A stretch of 64,000 bases of DNA from Massilia sp. YIM B02763 (lineage in GTDB: Bacteria > Pseudomonadota > Gammaproteobacteria > Burkholderiales > Burkholderiaceae_D): contig NZ_JASNRD010000003.1 in the NCBI RefSeq assembly GCF_030412015.1, positions 310,001 through 374,000 on the forward strand. Reading direction: 5' to 3'. Position numbers and translations under genes: made by a program. The notes below the pieces were generated by a model. It had not been told where the DNA came from. It searched no databases and saw only the letters and a program-made list of their open reading frames with translations. Numbering within the stretch: position 1 is the stretch's first letter; each line of letters starts with the position of its first letter. Below, in pieces: positions 55,857 to 63,762 of this stretch.

Positions 55857-57752
55857 ATGAGCTCCACGCCGCATACCAGCCAGTTCGCCCTGCTTGCCCA
55901 GCGCCGCTTCGGCCCCTTCTTCTGGACCCAGTTCCTGGGCGCCTTCAACGACAACCTGTTCAAGACGGCGCTGATGACGGTGCTGACCTTCGACGCGGCG
56001 TCCTGGACCGACCTTTCTCCGGCGCTGCTGAACAACCTGGTGCCGGGCCTGTTCATCCTGCCCTACGTCCTGTTCTCGGCCACCGCCGGCCAGATCGCCG
56101 ACAAGGTGGAGAAGGGCAGGCTGGCGCGCTTCGTCAAGCTGCTCGAGGTGGGCATCATGGCCGTCGCCGCGCTCGGCTGGCTGACGCACACGCTGTGGCT
56201 CCTGATCGCGGCGGTGGCGGGCATGGGCATCCACTCGACGCTGTTCGGTCCCGTCAAATACGCCTACCTGCCGCAGCACCTGCGCAACGACGAGCTGGTC
56301 GGCGGCAACGGCGTGATCGAGATGGGCACCTTCGTCGGCATCCTGCTGGGCGAAGTGGTCGGCGCGCTGCTCGCCAGCCACGGCCACCTGGGCGCGGAAC
56401 TGGTCGCCTTCGGCACGCTGGGCGTGGCGGCGCTGGGCCTGGCGTCGAGCTGGCGCATCCCGGTGTCGCCGGCGCCGGTGCCGGACCTCAGGATCAGCGC
56501 CAACTTCGTCGCGGAATCCGTGCGCAACATCGCGTTCTCGCGCAAGAACCGCACCGTGTTCCTGTCGATGCTGGGCAATTCCTGGTTCTGGTTCTATGGC
56601 GCCCTGCTGCTGGCGCAATTCCCCCTGTACGCCAAGGATTACCTGCATGGCGACCACAGCGTGTTCGTGCTGCTGCTCACCGTCTTTTCGCTGGGCATCG
56701 GCACCGGCTCCCTCCTGTGCGACAAACTGTCGGGCGGCAAGGTCGAGATCGGCCTGGTGCCGTTCGGCGCGATCGGCCTGTCGGTGTTCGGCATCGACCT
56801 GTATTTCGCCAGCCTTGGCTACGTGAACACGGCGAGTGTCGACGCGCTCGCGCTCGTTGCCCAGCAGGGCGCCTGGCGCATCCTGGCCGACCTGCTGCTG
56901 CTGGGCGTGTTCGGCGGCTTCTTCATCGTGCCCTTGTTCGCCCTGATCCAGACCCGCTGCGACCCGCAGCACGTGTCGCGCACCATCGCCGGCATGAACA
57001 TCCTGAACGCGCTGTTCATGGTGGCCGCCGCCGGCGTGGCGATCCTGCTCGTGAAGCAGGGCTTCACGATCCCGGAAATGTTCCTGACCACGGCGCTGCT
57101 GAACGCCATCGTCGCCGCCTACATCTTCTCGCTGGTGCCGGAATTCCTGATGCGCTTCCTGGCCTGGCTGCTGATCCACACGATCCACCGCGTCTCCACC
57201 GTGGACGCGGCAAGGATCCCGCAGGAGGGCGCCGCCGTGCTGGTCTGCAACCACGTCAGCTACGTCGACGCCATCGTCATCATGGCCGCCAGCCCGCGCC
57301 CGATCCGTTTCGTGATGGATCACCGCATCTTTAAAACACCGCTGCTGGGCTTCATCTTCCGCACGGCAAAGGCGATTCCCATCGCGCCGGCCAAGGAAGA
57401 CCCGTGGCTGATGGAGCGCGCCTTCATCGACATCGCCCAGGCCCTGCACGAAGGCGACCTCGTCTGCATCTTCCCGGAGGGAAAGCTGACGCGCACGGGC
57501 GACATGAACGAATTCCGCGGCGGGGTCAGCAAGATCGTCGAGCGCAGCAAGGTGCCCGTGATCCCGATGGCGCTGCGCGGCCTGTGGGGCAGCGTGTTCT
57601 CGCGCGACCCGGCCAATGTGTTCGAGCGCACGTTCGCAAGGGGCTGGCGTTCGCGCCTGGCGCTGGCCGTGGGCGTGCCCGTGCCGCCGCAGGACGTGAC
57701 GCCGGAAGGGCTGTACGAGCAGGTGCTGGCGCTGCGCGGAGACTGGAAATGA
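55857..57752 (+). CDS. LplT-like transporter fused to PlsC-type acyltransferase
   Basis: A 631-residue fusion. Residues 1-430 form a major facilitator transporter like lysophospholipid flippase LplT (QFLGAFNDNLFKTAL). Residues from about 440 form a PlsC acyltransferase with NHVSYVD (H-x4-D, near 465) and FPEGKLTRTG (near 539). It probably imports and re-acylates lysophospholipids. The AMP-ligase domain found in E. coli Aas and in longer fusions is absent; the stop follows the acyltransferase domain directly. No clear ribosome site. The 287-base spacer upstream shows no gene I can support. Confidence 0.9.
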   Translation: MSSTPHTSQFALLAQRRFGPFFWTQFLGAFNDNLFKTALMTVLTFDAASWTDLSPALLNNLVPGLFILPYVLFSATAGQIADKVEKGRLARFVKLLEVGIMAVAALGWLTHTLWLLIAAVAGMGIHSTLFGPVKYAYLPQHLRNDELVGGNGVIEMGTFVGILLGEVVGALLASHGHLGAELVAFGTLGVAALGLASSWRIPVSPAPVPDLRISANFVAESVRNIAFSRKNRTVFLSMLGNSWFWFYGALLLAQFPLYAKDYLHGDHSVFVLLLTVFSLGIGTGSLLCDKLSGGKVEIGLVPFGAIGLSVFGIDLYFASLGYVNTASVDALALVAQQGAWRILADLLLLGVFGGFFIVPLFALIQTRCDPQHVSRTIAGMNILNALFMVAAAGVAILLVKQGFTIPEMFLTTALLNAIVAAYIFSLVPEFLMRFLAWLLIHTIHRVSTVDAARIPQEGAAVLVCNHVSYVDAIVIMAASPRPIRFVMDHRIFKTPLLGFIFRTAKAIPIAPAKEDPWLMERAFIDIAQALHEGDLVCIFPEGKLTRTGDMNEFRGGVSKIVERSKVPVIPMALRGLWGSVFSRDPANVFERTFARGWRSRLALAVGVPVPPQDVTPEGLYEQVLALRGDWK

Positions 57753-57781
57753 ACGGCCTCAATCTTGCCTGTGCCAAAAGC

Positions 57782-57810
57782 TTAACCTTTGCGCGCGGCT
57801 TTGATATAAT
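57782..57810 (+). promoter_or_regulatory. Promoter of the tRNA-Pro gene
   Basis: TTAACC and a perfect TATAAT with a 17-base spacer. Transcription would start near 57817, six bases before the mature tRNA. Confidence 0.8.
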
Positions 57811-57822
57811 TGTGGCCCGAGT

Positions 57823-57899
<77 letters not shown>

Positions 57900-57915
57900 A
57901 TAGAATCAAGAACTT

Positions 57916-57946
57916 AGGCCAGCTTCTTAGCTGGCCTTTTTTCTTT
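57916..57946 (+). terminator. Rho-independent terminator after tRNA-Pro
   Basis: AGGCCAGC, loop TTCTTA, GCTGGCCT and a T-rich tail. It lies 17 bases after the tRNA, so either the host terminator was kept or the element brought its own. Confidence 0.9.
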
Positions 57947-57955
57947 CTTGCAGCG

Positions 57956-58004
57956 TTACCCCTACATTTACCCCTACAGTTTTTACCCCTATAAATTACC
58001 CCTG
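57956..58004. repeat. Four direct repeats TTACCCCTA beside the attachment site
   Basis: Copies start at 57956, 57968, 57983 and 57996 (the last ends in G). Spacing is 12, 15 and 13 bases. The fourth overlaps the stop codon of the AlpA-like gene. They may be arm-type binding sites for the integrase or for the AlpA/Xis protein. Confidence 0.75.
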
Positions 58005-58220
58005 CAAGGCACTTTTTTCCGGCGTCATGCCGTTGCGTGATGCCTCGATCTTGCTTTGCTGCCACTGCTCAATTTCATCGGAGTCCCATGCGACTGCGTT
58101 CCGGCCGATCGCGATCTGCTTCGGGAACAGGCCGGCTTGCATGTCGCGATAGATCGCCGTACGCGACATACCGACCCGGGCCTTGACCTCGGGGAGGCGT
58201 AGGAATTTTTTAGCGTTCAT
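57996..58220 (-). CDS. AlpA-family DNA-binding protein / excisionase-like
   Basis: A 74-residue protein with an N-terminal MerR-like winged helix: FLRLPEVKARVGMSRTAIYR, then PKQIAIGRNAVAWDSDEIEQW, the signature of AlpA regulators. Such proteins control integrase expression or act as excisionases. It is the last gene of the leftward operon and is closest to the tRNA. Its start overlaps the preceding stop as ATGA, and its stop lies in the repeat TTACCCCTG. Confidence 0.92.
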   Translation of the reverse strand: MNAKKFLRLPEVKARVGMSRTAIYRDMQAGLFPKQIAIGRNAVAWDSDEIEQWQQSKIEASRNGMTPEKSALQG

Positions 58221-58858
58221 TGATCCGTTCCAGTTCGTTTCGTTTTCGTTCCGCGCTGCGGCGCCCGCCTTGCCATCGCGACGTCGACGGCAGCGTCCAG
58301 GTCTTCGCCATCGAGAAGCGCGACCATTCGGCCGGCGGCGTCCAGGCTGGCCACCATCGGCGCCGAGCTGCCGCCCATCTTGTCAGCCTTGTCCCGAAGC
58401 CAGAGGTAACGTGCGGCGTTTTGCTGGAGCTCCATCAAAGCCGACTTGCCGAGGCGCTGACCACTGATGACGACTACCTGCCGGTCGTCCTGCTGCACCT
58501 GCATCTGCACCTTTTCGCTGCTCCTGCAGGTTTCGGCTACTCCTGCAGCCTCGCTCTGGGCCGACTGCGGAGCTAGGCCATCGACGCTCTGCACTCGATC
58601 TAGAGCGAGGGTGTCGCCGTTGCCTCCGGCGCCCATGGCATCGAATAGTGCTTCGGCGACAGCGGGTGCGGCGACAGCGGGCGTGGACTCGAATCGCACC
58701 TCGCCAGTCGTGACCAAGAAGCCGCGCGGCGCCCGGGACGCCGCCCACTGCTTGCGGATAATGTCCGCGTTCTGGACGTCGCCGGCGTCCTCGTAGCGCT
58801 TCACGATGGCGGCGAAATCTGCGTCGCTTACCGAAATATTTCGTCCAGTCGAATTCAT
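58217..58858 (-). CDS. Hypothetical element protein (213 residues)
   Basis: I do not recognise a family. The N-terminal part (ISVSDADFAAIVKRYEDAGD) looks helical; the middle is Ala/Gly/Gln-rich; a segment QRLGKSALMELQQNAARYLWLRDKAD is the most structured. The C-terminus is basic (RRAPQRGTKTKRTG). It overlaps both neighbours by four bases as ATGA, so it is part of the leftward operon. Cytoplasmic, no membrane segment. Confidence 0.75.
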   Translation of the reverse strand: MNSTGRNISVSDADFAAIVKRYEDAGDVQNADIIRKQWAASRAPRGFLVTTGEVRFESTPAVAAPAVAEALFDAMGAGGNGDTLALDRVQSVDGLAPQSAQSEAAGVAETCRSSEKVQMQVQQDDRQVVVISGQRLGKSALMELQQNAARYLWLRDKADKMGGSSAPMVASLDAAGRMVALLDGEDLDAAVDVAMARRAPQRGTKTKRTGTDQ

Positions 58859-59091
58859 TTCGGCTCCTTCATCGCTGCCACCTTCATGTGATGGTTAATC
58901 GCCCGGTTCAACTGCGCCTGTGCCTTTTTCAAGTTAGCTTCGGCTTCGGCAAGCATGTGGTCATGCGCCTCTCGCCAGGTGTCGAAGTAGGGCCGGTGCT
59001 TCCGCCACATCTGGGCGGTCTTGTCGACCTTGCGGTAACTGATCCTGGCGATCGGGCCCGGGAAGTACGCCTTTGGATTAGCCCTGGCCAT
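58855..59091 (-). CDS. Hypothetical element protein (78 residues)
   Basis: A basic, helical small protein: MARANPKAYFPGPIARISYRK, then an aromatic patch (WRKHRPYFDTW) and a long charged helix (MLAEAEANLKKAQAQLNRAI). It could bind nucleic acid; no family recognised. The start lies inside the preceding gene by 14 bases, with GGAGGGAAGC upstream. Confidence 0.7.
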   Translation of the reverse strand: MARANPKAYFPGPIARISYRKVDKTAQMWRKHRPYFDTWREAHDHMLAEAEANLKKAQAQLNRAINHHMKVAAMKEPK

Positions 59092-59704
59092 TGCTTCCCT
59101 CCTTGTCTAGACTAGCGCCGAGCCATCCCATCCACGCATACGCCGTCACCATGTTGGTGTACTCACCGCTCTGCTGGCGCAGGTCGAATTGTCTAGGACC
59201 TGCCCACGCCTCAAATCCCGGGCGGACTGTGCCCGTATCAATCGCCTGCTCCAGCTTTGCGACATCGTCGCGCCGGCGCGGCTCTACTGCCTTATTTTCC
59301 TCGGCTTCGTCCTGGGCCGGTCCCATGGCGAGCGCACGTATTGCACCGCTGTAGGCGGCGAAACCGTACGTGATGCCGCGTCCGTAGGTCAGGCTGTGCT
59401 TTTGGTAATCGACGCTTTGTCGAAGCTCCGGCAGCAGCGTCATCGCCTTGATCAGCGCAGCACGCTCCACGGCACGCGCGAAGGCATATGCGTCACCGCC
59501 ACTGTCTCTCGCGAACGCTTCGATCTCGTGGCGGGTGAGGGCGCCGACGTCGTCGCGATAGCCGGCGGAGGTCTGTGCATACCGCCACTGCAAGCGCACT
59601 TCCTTGGCGGCCGCACTATTCCCCGACTCTTCCAGCCGCCACATGCGCGCGGTGAAGGTGTCGTCGCTCACGCGTTCGGCCTGGCTCTTCGCTTGCAGGT
59701 TCAT
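59078..59704 (-). CDS. Hypothetical element protein (208 residues)
   Basis: Mostly helical by composition, with no signal peptide. The first 50 residues (RVSDDTFTARMWRLEESGNS) resemble the N-terminal pattern of the gene at 58217, where a residue run DADFAAIVKRYEDAGDVQNA is followed by basic residues, so the two may share an N-terminal helical module. The rest is unlike any family I recognise. It overlaps both neighbours in the operon. Confidence 0.7.
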   Translation of the reverse strand: MNLQAKSQAERVSDDTFTARMWRLEESGNSAAAKEVRLQWRYAQTSAGYRDDVGALTRHEIEAFARDSGGDAYAFARAVERAALIKAMTLLPELRQSVDYQKHSLTYGRGITYGFAAYSGAIRALAMGPAQDEAEENKAVEPRRRDDVAKLEQAIDTGTVRPGFEAWAGPRQFDLRQQSGEYTNMVTAYAWMGWLGASLDKEGSNGQG

Positions 59705-59901
59705 GCTGGCGCCTTCTGCGCTTGCGCGCCCCGGTAGATCTCACTCAGCACGAGGTACGCCTGGAAGCAATGGCTGAACAGATCCGTGTGGGCACAGGCG
59801 AAAGTCGTCTCGCCCAAGGTGCCGAGCAGCTTGGCGACGTCGATGCCGTCGACGCGTGCGGGCAGGGCCTCAGCGATGCGATCATTAGACGGGTTATTCA
59901 T
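59701..59901 (-). CDS. Hypothetical element protein (66 residues)
   Basis: A small protein (MNNPSNDRIAEALPARVDGI) with two Cys and two His in the middle (FACAHTDLFSHCF) that might bind metal or simply pack a helix. The start at 59901 is chosen over an in-frame ATG 27 bases upstream because that one lies in the coding end of the previous gene; the overlap is then 8 bases. Function unknown. Confidence 0.6.
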   Translation of the reverse strand: MNNPSNDRIAEALPARVDGIDVAKLLGTLGETTFACAHTDLFSHCFQAYLVLSEIYRGAQAQKAPA

Positions 59902-61027
59902 GACCGACAGCCTTTCGCTTCGACGCAAGTAAGGACTGGATTTCCATCGCCATCGAGCAAATGCCCGTCATGATCCCTGCGCGAACAAGATGGTCATCGG
60001 CGGTGGGTTGCTCGCCACCGTCGTCATTTCGTGCAGCTTCGTCGATCAGGCGCACGGCCACTGCTGCGACTTCGGCAGACGTGATAAAGCATTCCACCGC
60101 AGGGGATGCGCAATCAGCCCCTGAACCAGCCACTGATCGCGCCGCATCGATAGTGATCTCGCGCTGTTCGGCGGTGATCGCGGCAAAGTCGACCGCCTCT
60201 TCATTGGCAGGCACCCGACGGATCGCACGCAAACGCAGTTCGTTCTCGTCCCGTCGACGTTGCCCAGCTGGAGTCGTATCGAAAAGCACCGGCATTGTTC
60301 CGCCTTCGTGCACTTCTTCATCACCAGTGTGATACAGGCTCGGGTGAAATTGCTGGGGCAAGCGCTTGCAGAGGATCGTCAACTCGATGTAAGTCGGCAG
60401 ATCGTGCTCCTTACCCATGCCCCTCAAGATGCGCTCGGCTTCGTAGATGCCATTGATCCGCTTATCGTCCGGGGAGAGGATGAGGTGGTATGGGTCGCCA
60501 TTAGGCCAGATAGCCACGCCCGCGTAGACCTCGCCTGGGCAAAGTTCCGGCGTCCCCGCTTTAGCGGGATCGACGAGCGAGGCCGCCCCTGCCGCAGCAG
60601 GGACGGTCAGTCCATCGCCGGTGGTTCGAACAAAGTTGGACCTGACCGCTGCGTCCGTGGCATCACGCTGCTCGGCGAGCTGGCGCTGATCGTGTTCGGT
60701 AATGCCGGAAGTTTTTCCGGCATCCTCGTTCAGGCGCTGGTCGAGCCAGCCAAATTGTAGGCCCGCGCGTTGCTCGAGCAGGCGAGCTGCGAGCTCGCCG
60801 ATACTGCGGCCTTCGTTGTAGGTCGGCGAAAGAAACTGGTGCAGCTGCGAGTGGGAGTAGCCCAGCGACTGAGCAAACTTCGACACGTTGCCGCCAGCGC
60901 GCTCGCTGATCAAGAGCGACAGGCGAGTGCGGCGGATGTCGTTCAGGCCCGCGAGGTACAGGTTGGCGTCGATTCCATCAGCGCTACTGGGTGCTTTCTG
61001 GGCGGCAGCTTGGTTTTTTGCGTTCAT
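59894..61027 (-). CDS. HTH regulator fused to a DUF1566-like domain
   Basis: A 377-residue protein. Residues about 25-95 resemble a phage cI/Cro helix-turn-helix (RRTRLSLLISERAGGNVSKF, then SLGYSHSQLHQFL). Residues about 165-240 (GEVYAGVAIWPNGDPYHLIL, ending LYHTGDEEV) resemble the DUF1566 type found in phage and element proteins. The last 100 residues are Ala-rich and helical. The combination may sense a ligand or another phage protein. It starts 24 bases after the preceding gene. Confidence 0.65.
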   Translation of the reverse strand: MNAKNQAAAQKAPSSADGIDANLYLAGLNDIRRTRLSLLISERAGGNVSKFAQSLGYSHSQLHQFLSPTYNEGRSIGELAARLLEQRAGLQFGWLDQRLNEDAGKTSGITEHDQRQLAEQRDATDAAVRSNFVRTTGDGLTVPAAAGAASLVDPAKAGTPELCPGEVYAGVAIWPNGDPYHLILSPDDKRINGIYEAERILRGMGKEHDLPTYIELTILCKRLPQQFHPSLYHTGDEEVHEGGTMPVLFDTTPAGQRRRDENELRLRAIRRVPANEEAVDFAAITAEQREITIDAARSVAGSGADCASPAVECFITSAEVAAVAVRLIDEAARNDDGGEQPTADDHLVRAGIMTGICSMAMEIQSLLASKRKAVGHE

Positions 61028-61051
61028 GATGATTTCTCTGAGTGATTGAGA

Positions 61052-61249
61052 TTAGTTACGGTCTTGGGAATGGACGAGCTTCAGTCTCGGCGCCGAGTCC
61101 CGTGCGGCAGGGTCACCGCGCGCAATGCCTTTACCCATGGCGATAAAGGTTGGCTTGGCGGCGCTGGACATCGAGCGGAAGACGTCGATCAGCTGGCGCT
61201 CCTGTGCGGTCAACTGCAGGTCGCTGTTGCTGGTTGTTCGGGTGCTCAT
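61052..61249 (-). CDS. Hypothetical element protein (65 residues)
   Basis: A small protein beginning MSTRTTSNSDLQLTAQERQL with a helical core (LIDVFRSMSSAAKPTFIAM) and a polar tail. AGGAG lies six bases before ATG 61249, which selects this start. No family recognised; the size suits a small phage regulator. Confidence 0.65.
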   Translation of the reverse strand: MSTRTTSNSDLQLTAQERQLIDVFRSMSSAAKPTFIAMGKGIARGDPAARDSAPRLKLVHSQDRN

Positions 61250-61275
61250 AGTGGCTCCTGTGCGTGCAGCCGGAT

Positions 61276-61647
61276 TCAATTGGGGCGACGGGCAACCTGG
61301 CGATCTCCGCTCGACTGCAGCGTGGACGCCATGTCGGTTTCGATCTCGTGCAGGTGCTGCAACTCGACTGCCAAGTGGGTAATCAAATCGCCCAATGCGG
61401 CGACGTGCTTGCCCGGTACGGCCTCATCTCCGTTGCCGGCGATCCCCATGAGTGCGCCGATCGATTCGAGGCCGCTGGCGATGGTTTCCACCGCGCCCCA
61501 TGCGTGCGACACGATGGCGTCAACGGTGTTGTACTGTTCCTCGGAGAGCTTCGCTGTGCGGTCGAGATCACCCAGGTTCTTGAGGAGCTTGGGCAGTTCG
61601 TAGGCAGCGCGGCCCGGGTGGCTGAATTGCGGATTGGCTTTGCTCAT
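61276..61647 (-). CDS. Hypothetical element protein (123 residues)
   Basis: A mainly helical, acidic protein (LPKLLKNLGDLDRTAKLSEE, HAWGAVETIASGLESIGALM). It has no membrane segment of sufficient length. Two ATGs are possible, 61653 and 61647; the GAGGAG site suits the second better. Helical bundles of this kind are common among small phage proteins, but I cannot name a family. Confidence 0.65.
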   Translation of the reverse strand: MSKANPQFSHPGRAAYELPKLLKNLGDLDRTAKLSEEQYNTVDAIVSHAWGAVETIASGLESIGALMGIAGNGDEAVPGKHVAALGDLITHLAVELQHLHEIETDMASTLQSSGDRQVARRPN

Positions 61648-61660
61648 GTGCATGCTCTCC

Positions 61661-61990
61661 TCAGGCCTTGCCGCAGTTGACGTCGTCGAGGCGTTGCTCG
61701 GCCATCTCGGACAGCGAAAACATCGATTCGGAAAGAAGCCCGGCGAGTGCCTCGATGCCATCGACGTCCAGCACCGGGTTGCGGCCGCTGTCGCGTTCGA
61801 CTACGTCCATGCGGAGGATGTCTGCTATGACCTTCGCACCGCGGCTGATCGTCAGAGTGCGATCAGCGAACAGCACATCGTTGTTCACCGGCTTGGTGGA
61901 AGGCGAATAGGAATAGGGCGTTACTAAAGGTTGCTTGATCTTTGATATTGCATGTGTGGCCTTGGAAGGGCTAGAATTAACATTCGCCAT
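61661..61990 (-). CDS. Hypothetical element protein (109 residues)
   Basis: It begins MANVNSSPSKATHAISKIKQ with a Ser/Pro-rich stretch and ends with an acidic helix (GLLSESMFSLSEMAEQRLDD). GGAG lies seven bases before the start. It is preceded by a 118-base gap that holds a 7-bp hairpin (62070-62091, ATCGGCT/AGCCGAT). No family recognised. Confidence 0.65.
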   Translation of the reverse strand: MANVNSSPSKATHAISKIKQPLVTPYSYSPSTKPVNNDVLFADRTLTISRGAKVIADILRMDVVERDSGRNPVLDVDGIEALAGLLSESMFSLSEMAEQRLDDVNCGKA

Positions 61991-62108
61991 TGTCTTTCTC
62001 CAAAGAAGTTAGGGCGTAAGGGGCCATCCGGTGGTGAGAGACCGGGTGGCTTCGTTGTTTCTGCGGTTGATCGGCTAAACTTTCAGCCGATTGATGGGTG
62101 GTGCCGGA

Positions 62109-62897
62109 TTAGCTCAGCCGACTCGGACTTCGGCCGGGCCCAGGCGTCGGCGCGCTGGCGCCGAGCAGCTTCGACAGTTGCGCGAGCCCCTTGCTCGTGA
62201 CGAGAACCTGCGGGTTGGTCTTGTTCTCGCCCGTCTCCGGATCCTTGTAGTTGCCGACCTTGTGCTTCAGGTAGCCGGAGTGGATCTTGTCCTGGTATGC
62301 GACGTATCCACCTCTGCCCTGGCGGCGATACATCCACGCCATTTCGAGCAGGGCGTCGCGGAGCTTATGCGGCTGCATCTGCAGGGTCTTGGCAGCATCG
62401 GTGACGCACATAGCGCCGTCCGCGTTGGCGATGCGCTCCAGGCCTGCCGCGGCCGGCGCCAGTTCGGCGACCTGGTGCTCCAGCTGCTCGACCTTCACGA
62501 CTGCCAACTGTTTCGCTTCGAGCTCGTCGGCCCAGGCACGCGCAGCGGCAGCCGGGTTCATGAAGTCCGGGATCTGCGGCGCCGCCAAGCGCTTGCGCAT
62601 GTCGGCGAAGCTGCGGACGAGGGCGATCTTGAACTTCCGCACGACCACGTTGTTGCGCATGTAGGTGATCAGCAGCGTCGCCTGATCTTCGTTGAGGAGG
62701 GCGACTTCACGCGTTTGCGTTCCTCCGGCCGTTTCGAAGGGTAGCGTTTCAAACGCGACCCTGCCGAACTCTGTCAGGTCGCCCACATAGGTGCGCAACA
62801 GCTCAAGAACATTCTTGTGCTGCACGCCGGTTCCTTCTGCTACAGCAGCAGTCGTGGTGACGAGTTGGTCGCCGTGGATGATGACGAGGTCGCTCAT
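62109..62897 (-). CDS. Phage antirepressor: Rha plus KilAC domains
   Basis: A 262-residue protein. Residues about 8-105 match the pRha domain (HKNVLELLRTYVGDLTEFG, then LLNEDQATLLITYMRNN and KIALVRSFADMRKRL). Residues about 150-250 match the KilAC/ANT C-terminal domain (VTDAAKTLQMQPHKLRDALL, then WMYRRQGRGGYVAY). Such proteins counter phage repressors or interfere with host functions. The start overlaps the RHH gene stop as ATGA, so repressor-type and antirepressor-type genes share one leftward transcript. Confidence 0.92.
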   Translation of the reverse strand: MSDLVIIHGDQLVTTTAAVAEGTGVQHKNVLELLRTYVGDLTEFGRVAFETLPFETAGGTQTREVALLNEDQATLLITYMRNNVVVRKFKIALVRSFADMRKRLAAPQIPDFMNPAAAARAWADELEAKQLAVVKVEQLEHQVAELAPAAAGLERIANADGAMCVTDAAKTLQMQPHKLRDALLEMAWMYRRQGRGGYVAYQDKIHSGYLKHKVGNYKDPETGENKTNPQVLVTSKGLAQLSKLLGASAPTPGPGRSPSRLS

Positions 62898-63088
62898 GCG
62901 CCCTCCGCTTTTGCGCCAGTAGTTATATTGCCGTGAGCTGCCTTCATACCTTGCTCGATAAGGTAAATCAACTCAGCATTGGTCGTTCTCCGGTTGCGTT
63001 CGGCGATTTCTTTGATGCGTGCACGCATACCGTCTGGAAAGCGCAGGGTAAATTGATCAGAATCGCGGCCGGTTTTCGATGTCTTCAT
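62894..63088 (-). CDS. Small Arc-type ribbon-helix-helix protein
   Basis: A 64-residue protein. The beta strand FTLRFPDGMRARIKEIAERN and the helices RRTTNAELIYLIEQGM are the Arc/Mnt fold. It should bind DNA as a dimer of dimers. It is the first gene after the leftward promoter at 63151-63179, which is full of ACCGTG palindromes, so it may regulate its own operon. The start has only a weak GAAAG site. Confidence 0.88.
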   Translation of the reverse strand: MKTSKTGRDSDQFTLRFPDGMRARIKEIAERNRRTTNAELIYLIEQGMKAAHGNITTGAKAEGA

Positions 63089-63125
63089 AATGGACTTTCC
63101 AGCAAGAACCTAACGTATTTTCGTG

Positions 63126-63190
63126 AAGCACCGTGCTTCATCGTGATTGAAATATAGCACCGTGCTTTAGTTGCGTCAAGCACCGTGATG
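63126..63190. promoter_or_regulatory. Left operator cluster (three ACCGTG sites)
   Basis: Sites at 63126-63138 (AAGCACCGTGCTT; the palindrome extends to 63124-63140), 63156-63166 (AGCACCGTGCT) and 63178-63190 (AAGCACCGTGATG). The second abuts the -10, the third overlaps the -35, and the first lies just past the transcription start of the leftward promoter. Confidence 0.85.
63151..63179 (-). promoter_or_regulatory. Leftward promoter of the element operon
   Basis: On the - strand TTGACG (63179-63174) and TATATT (63156-63151) are separated by 17 bases. This promoter should drive the small RHH gene, the Rha/KilAC gene and the following leftward genes down to the AlpA-like gene. Confidence 0.8.
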
Positions 63191-63205
63191 TATTAAACTC
63201 TTGGC

Positions 63206-63697
63206 ATGGCTAGAACAGACCCCCAACTTAACCTCCGTCTGCCCGCGTCTCTCAAGGCACGCCTGGAAGCAGCTGCAGCCGAGAGCAAACGAACAGTTAC
63301 TGCCGAGGCTGTAGAGCGCCTTGAGGGCTCGTTCGAACAGATGCCGGACGCACTTGTCTCTGTGATCATGCGTATGGAAGTGCGCGCTCTGAATGCGGAG
63401 TTTTTAGCTGGATCGCTAAAGAGGGTCGCGAGCGGGATGTCGGATTCCTTGATGGCGTTTCTTTCAGAACTGCCTCGTGAAATGATCGAGTCAAATGAAC
63501 ACTTGCGGGCCTTGAACGAATCGTTGAGTAAATACTCAGAAATTACGCAACTGATCCTTGGGGAAGAGTTCCAAACTTATGAAGAGCAGCGGGAGGCCAA
63601 TCTCAGAAAGCATGAGGAGCTGAAGGAGGCAGAGAGGAAGCTGGACGAAATTAGGCTGAAGCATGCTGAGGGGATGAAGGCAAAAAGTTCTCAGTAG
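63206..63697 (+). CDS. Arc-type RHH protein with coiled-coil tail
   Basis: A 163-residue protein. The N-terminal 45 residues (LNLRLPASLKARLEAAAAES, then KRTVTAEAVERLEGSF) are an Arc-type DNA-binding fold. The middle is helical, and the C-terminal 45 residues are a highly charged coiled coil (EEQREANLRKHEELKEAERK). It lies between the two operator clusters and is the best candidate for the repressor that binds them. It has its own terminator. Base composition is clearly less GC-rich than the chromosome. No convincing + strand promoter or ribosome site is seen. Confidence 0.88.
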   Translation: MARTDPQLNLRLPASLKARLEAAAAESKRTVTAEAVERLEGSFEQMPDALVSVIMRMEVRALNAEFLAGSLKRVASGMSDSLMAFLSELPREMIESNEHLRALNESLSKYSEITQLILGEEFQTYEEQREANLRKHEELKEAERKLDEIRLKHAEGMKAKSSQ

Positions 63698-63716
63698 AGG
63701 GCGGCCCAGGCAAATC

Positions 63717-63742
63717 AACCGGCAGAGATGCCGGTTTTTTTT
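63717..63742 (+). terminator. Rho-independent terminator of the RHH gene
   Basis: AACCGGC, loop AGAGAT, GCCGGTT and a run of eight T. Confidence 0.92.
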
Positions 63743-63762
63743 CGCCTCGTGGTATGTGATGC

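Noticed and set aside
57956..58004. CRISPR-like array at the four TTACCCCTA repeats
   Set aside because: Repeats are only nine bases with 3-6 base gaps and there are no cas genes; this fits protein-binding sites, not a CRISPR array. No CRISPR array was seen anywhere in the window.
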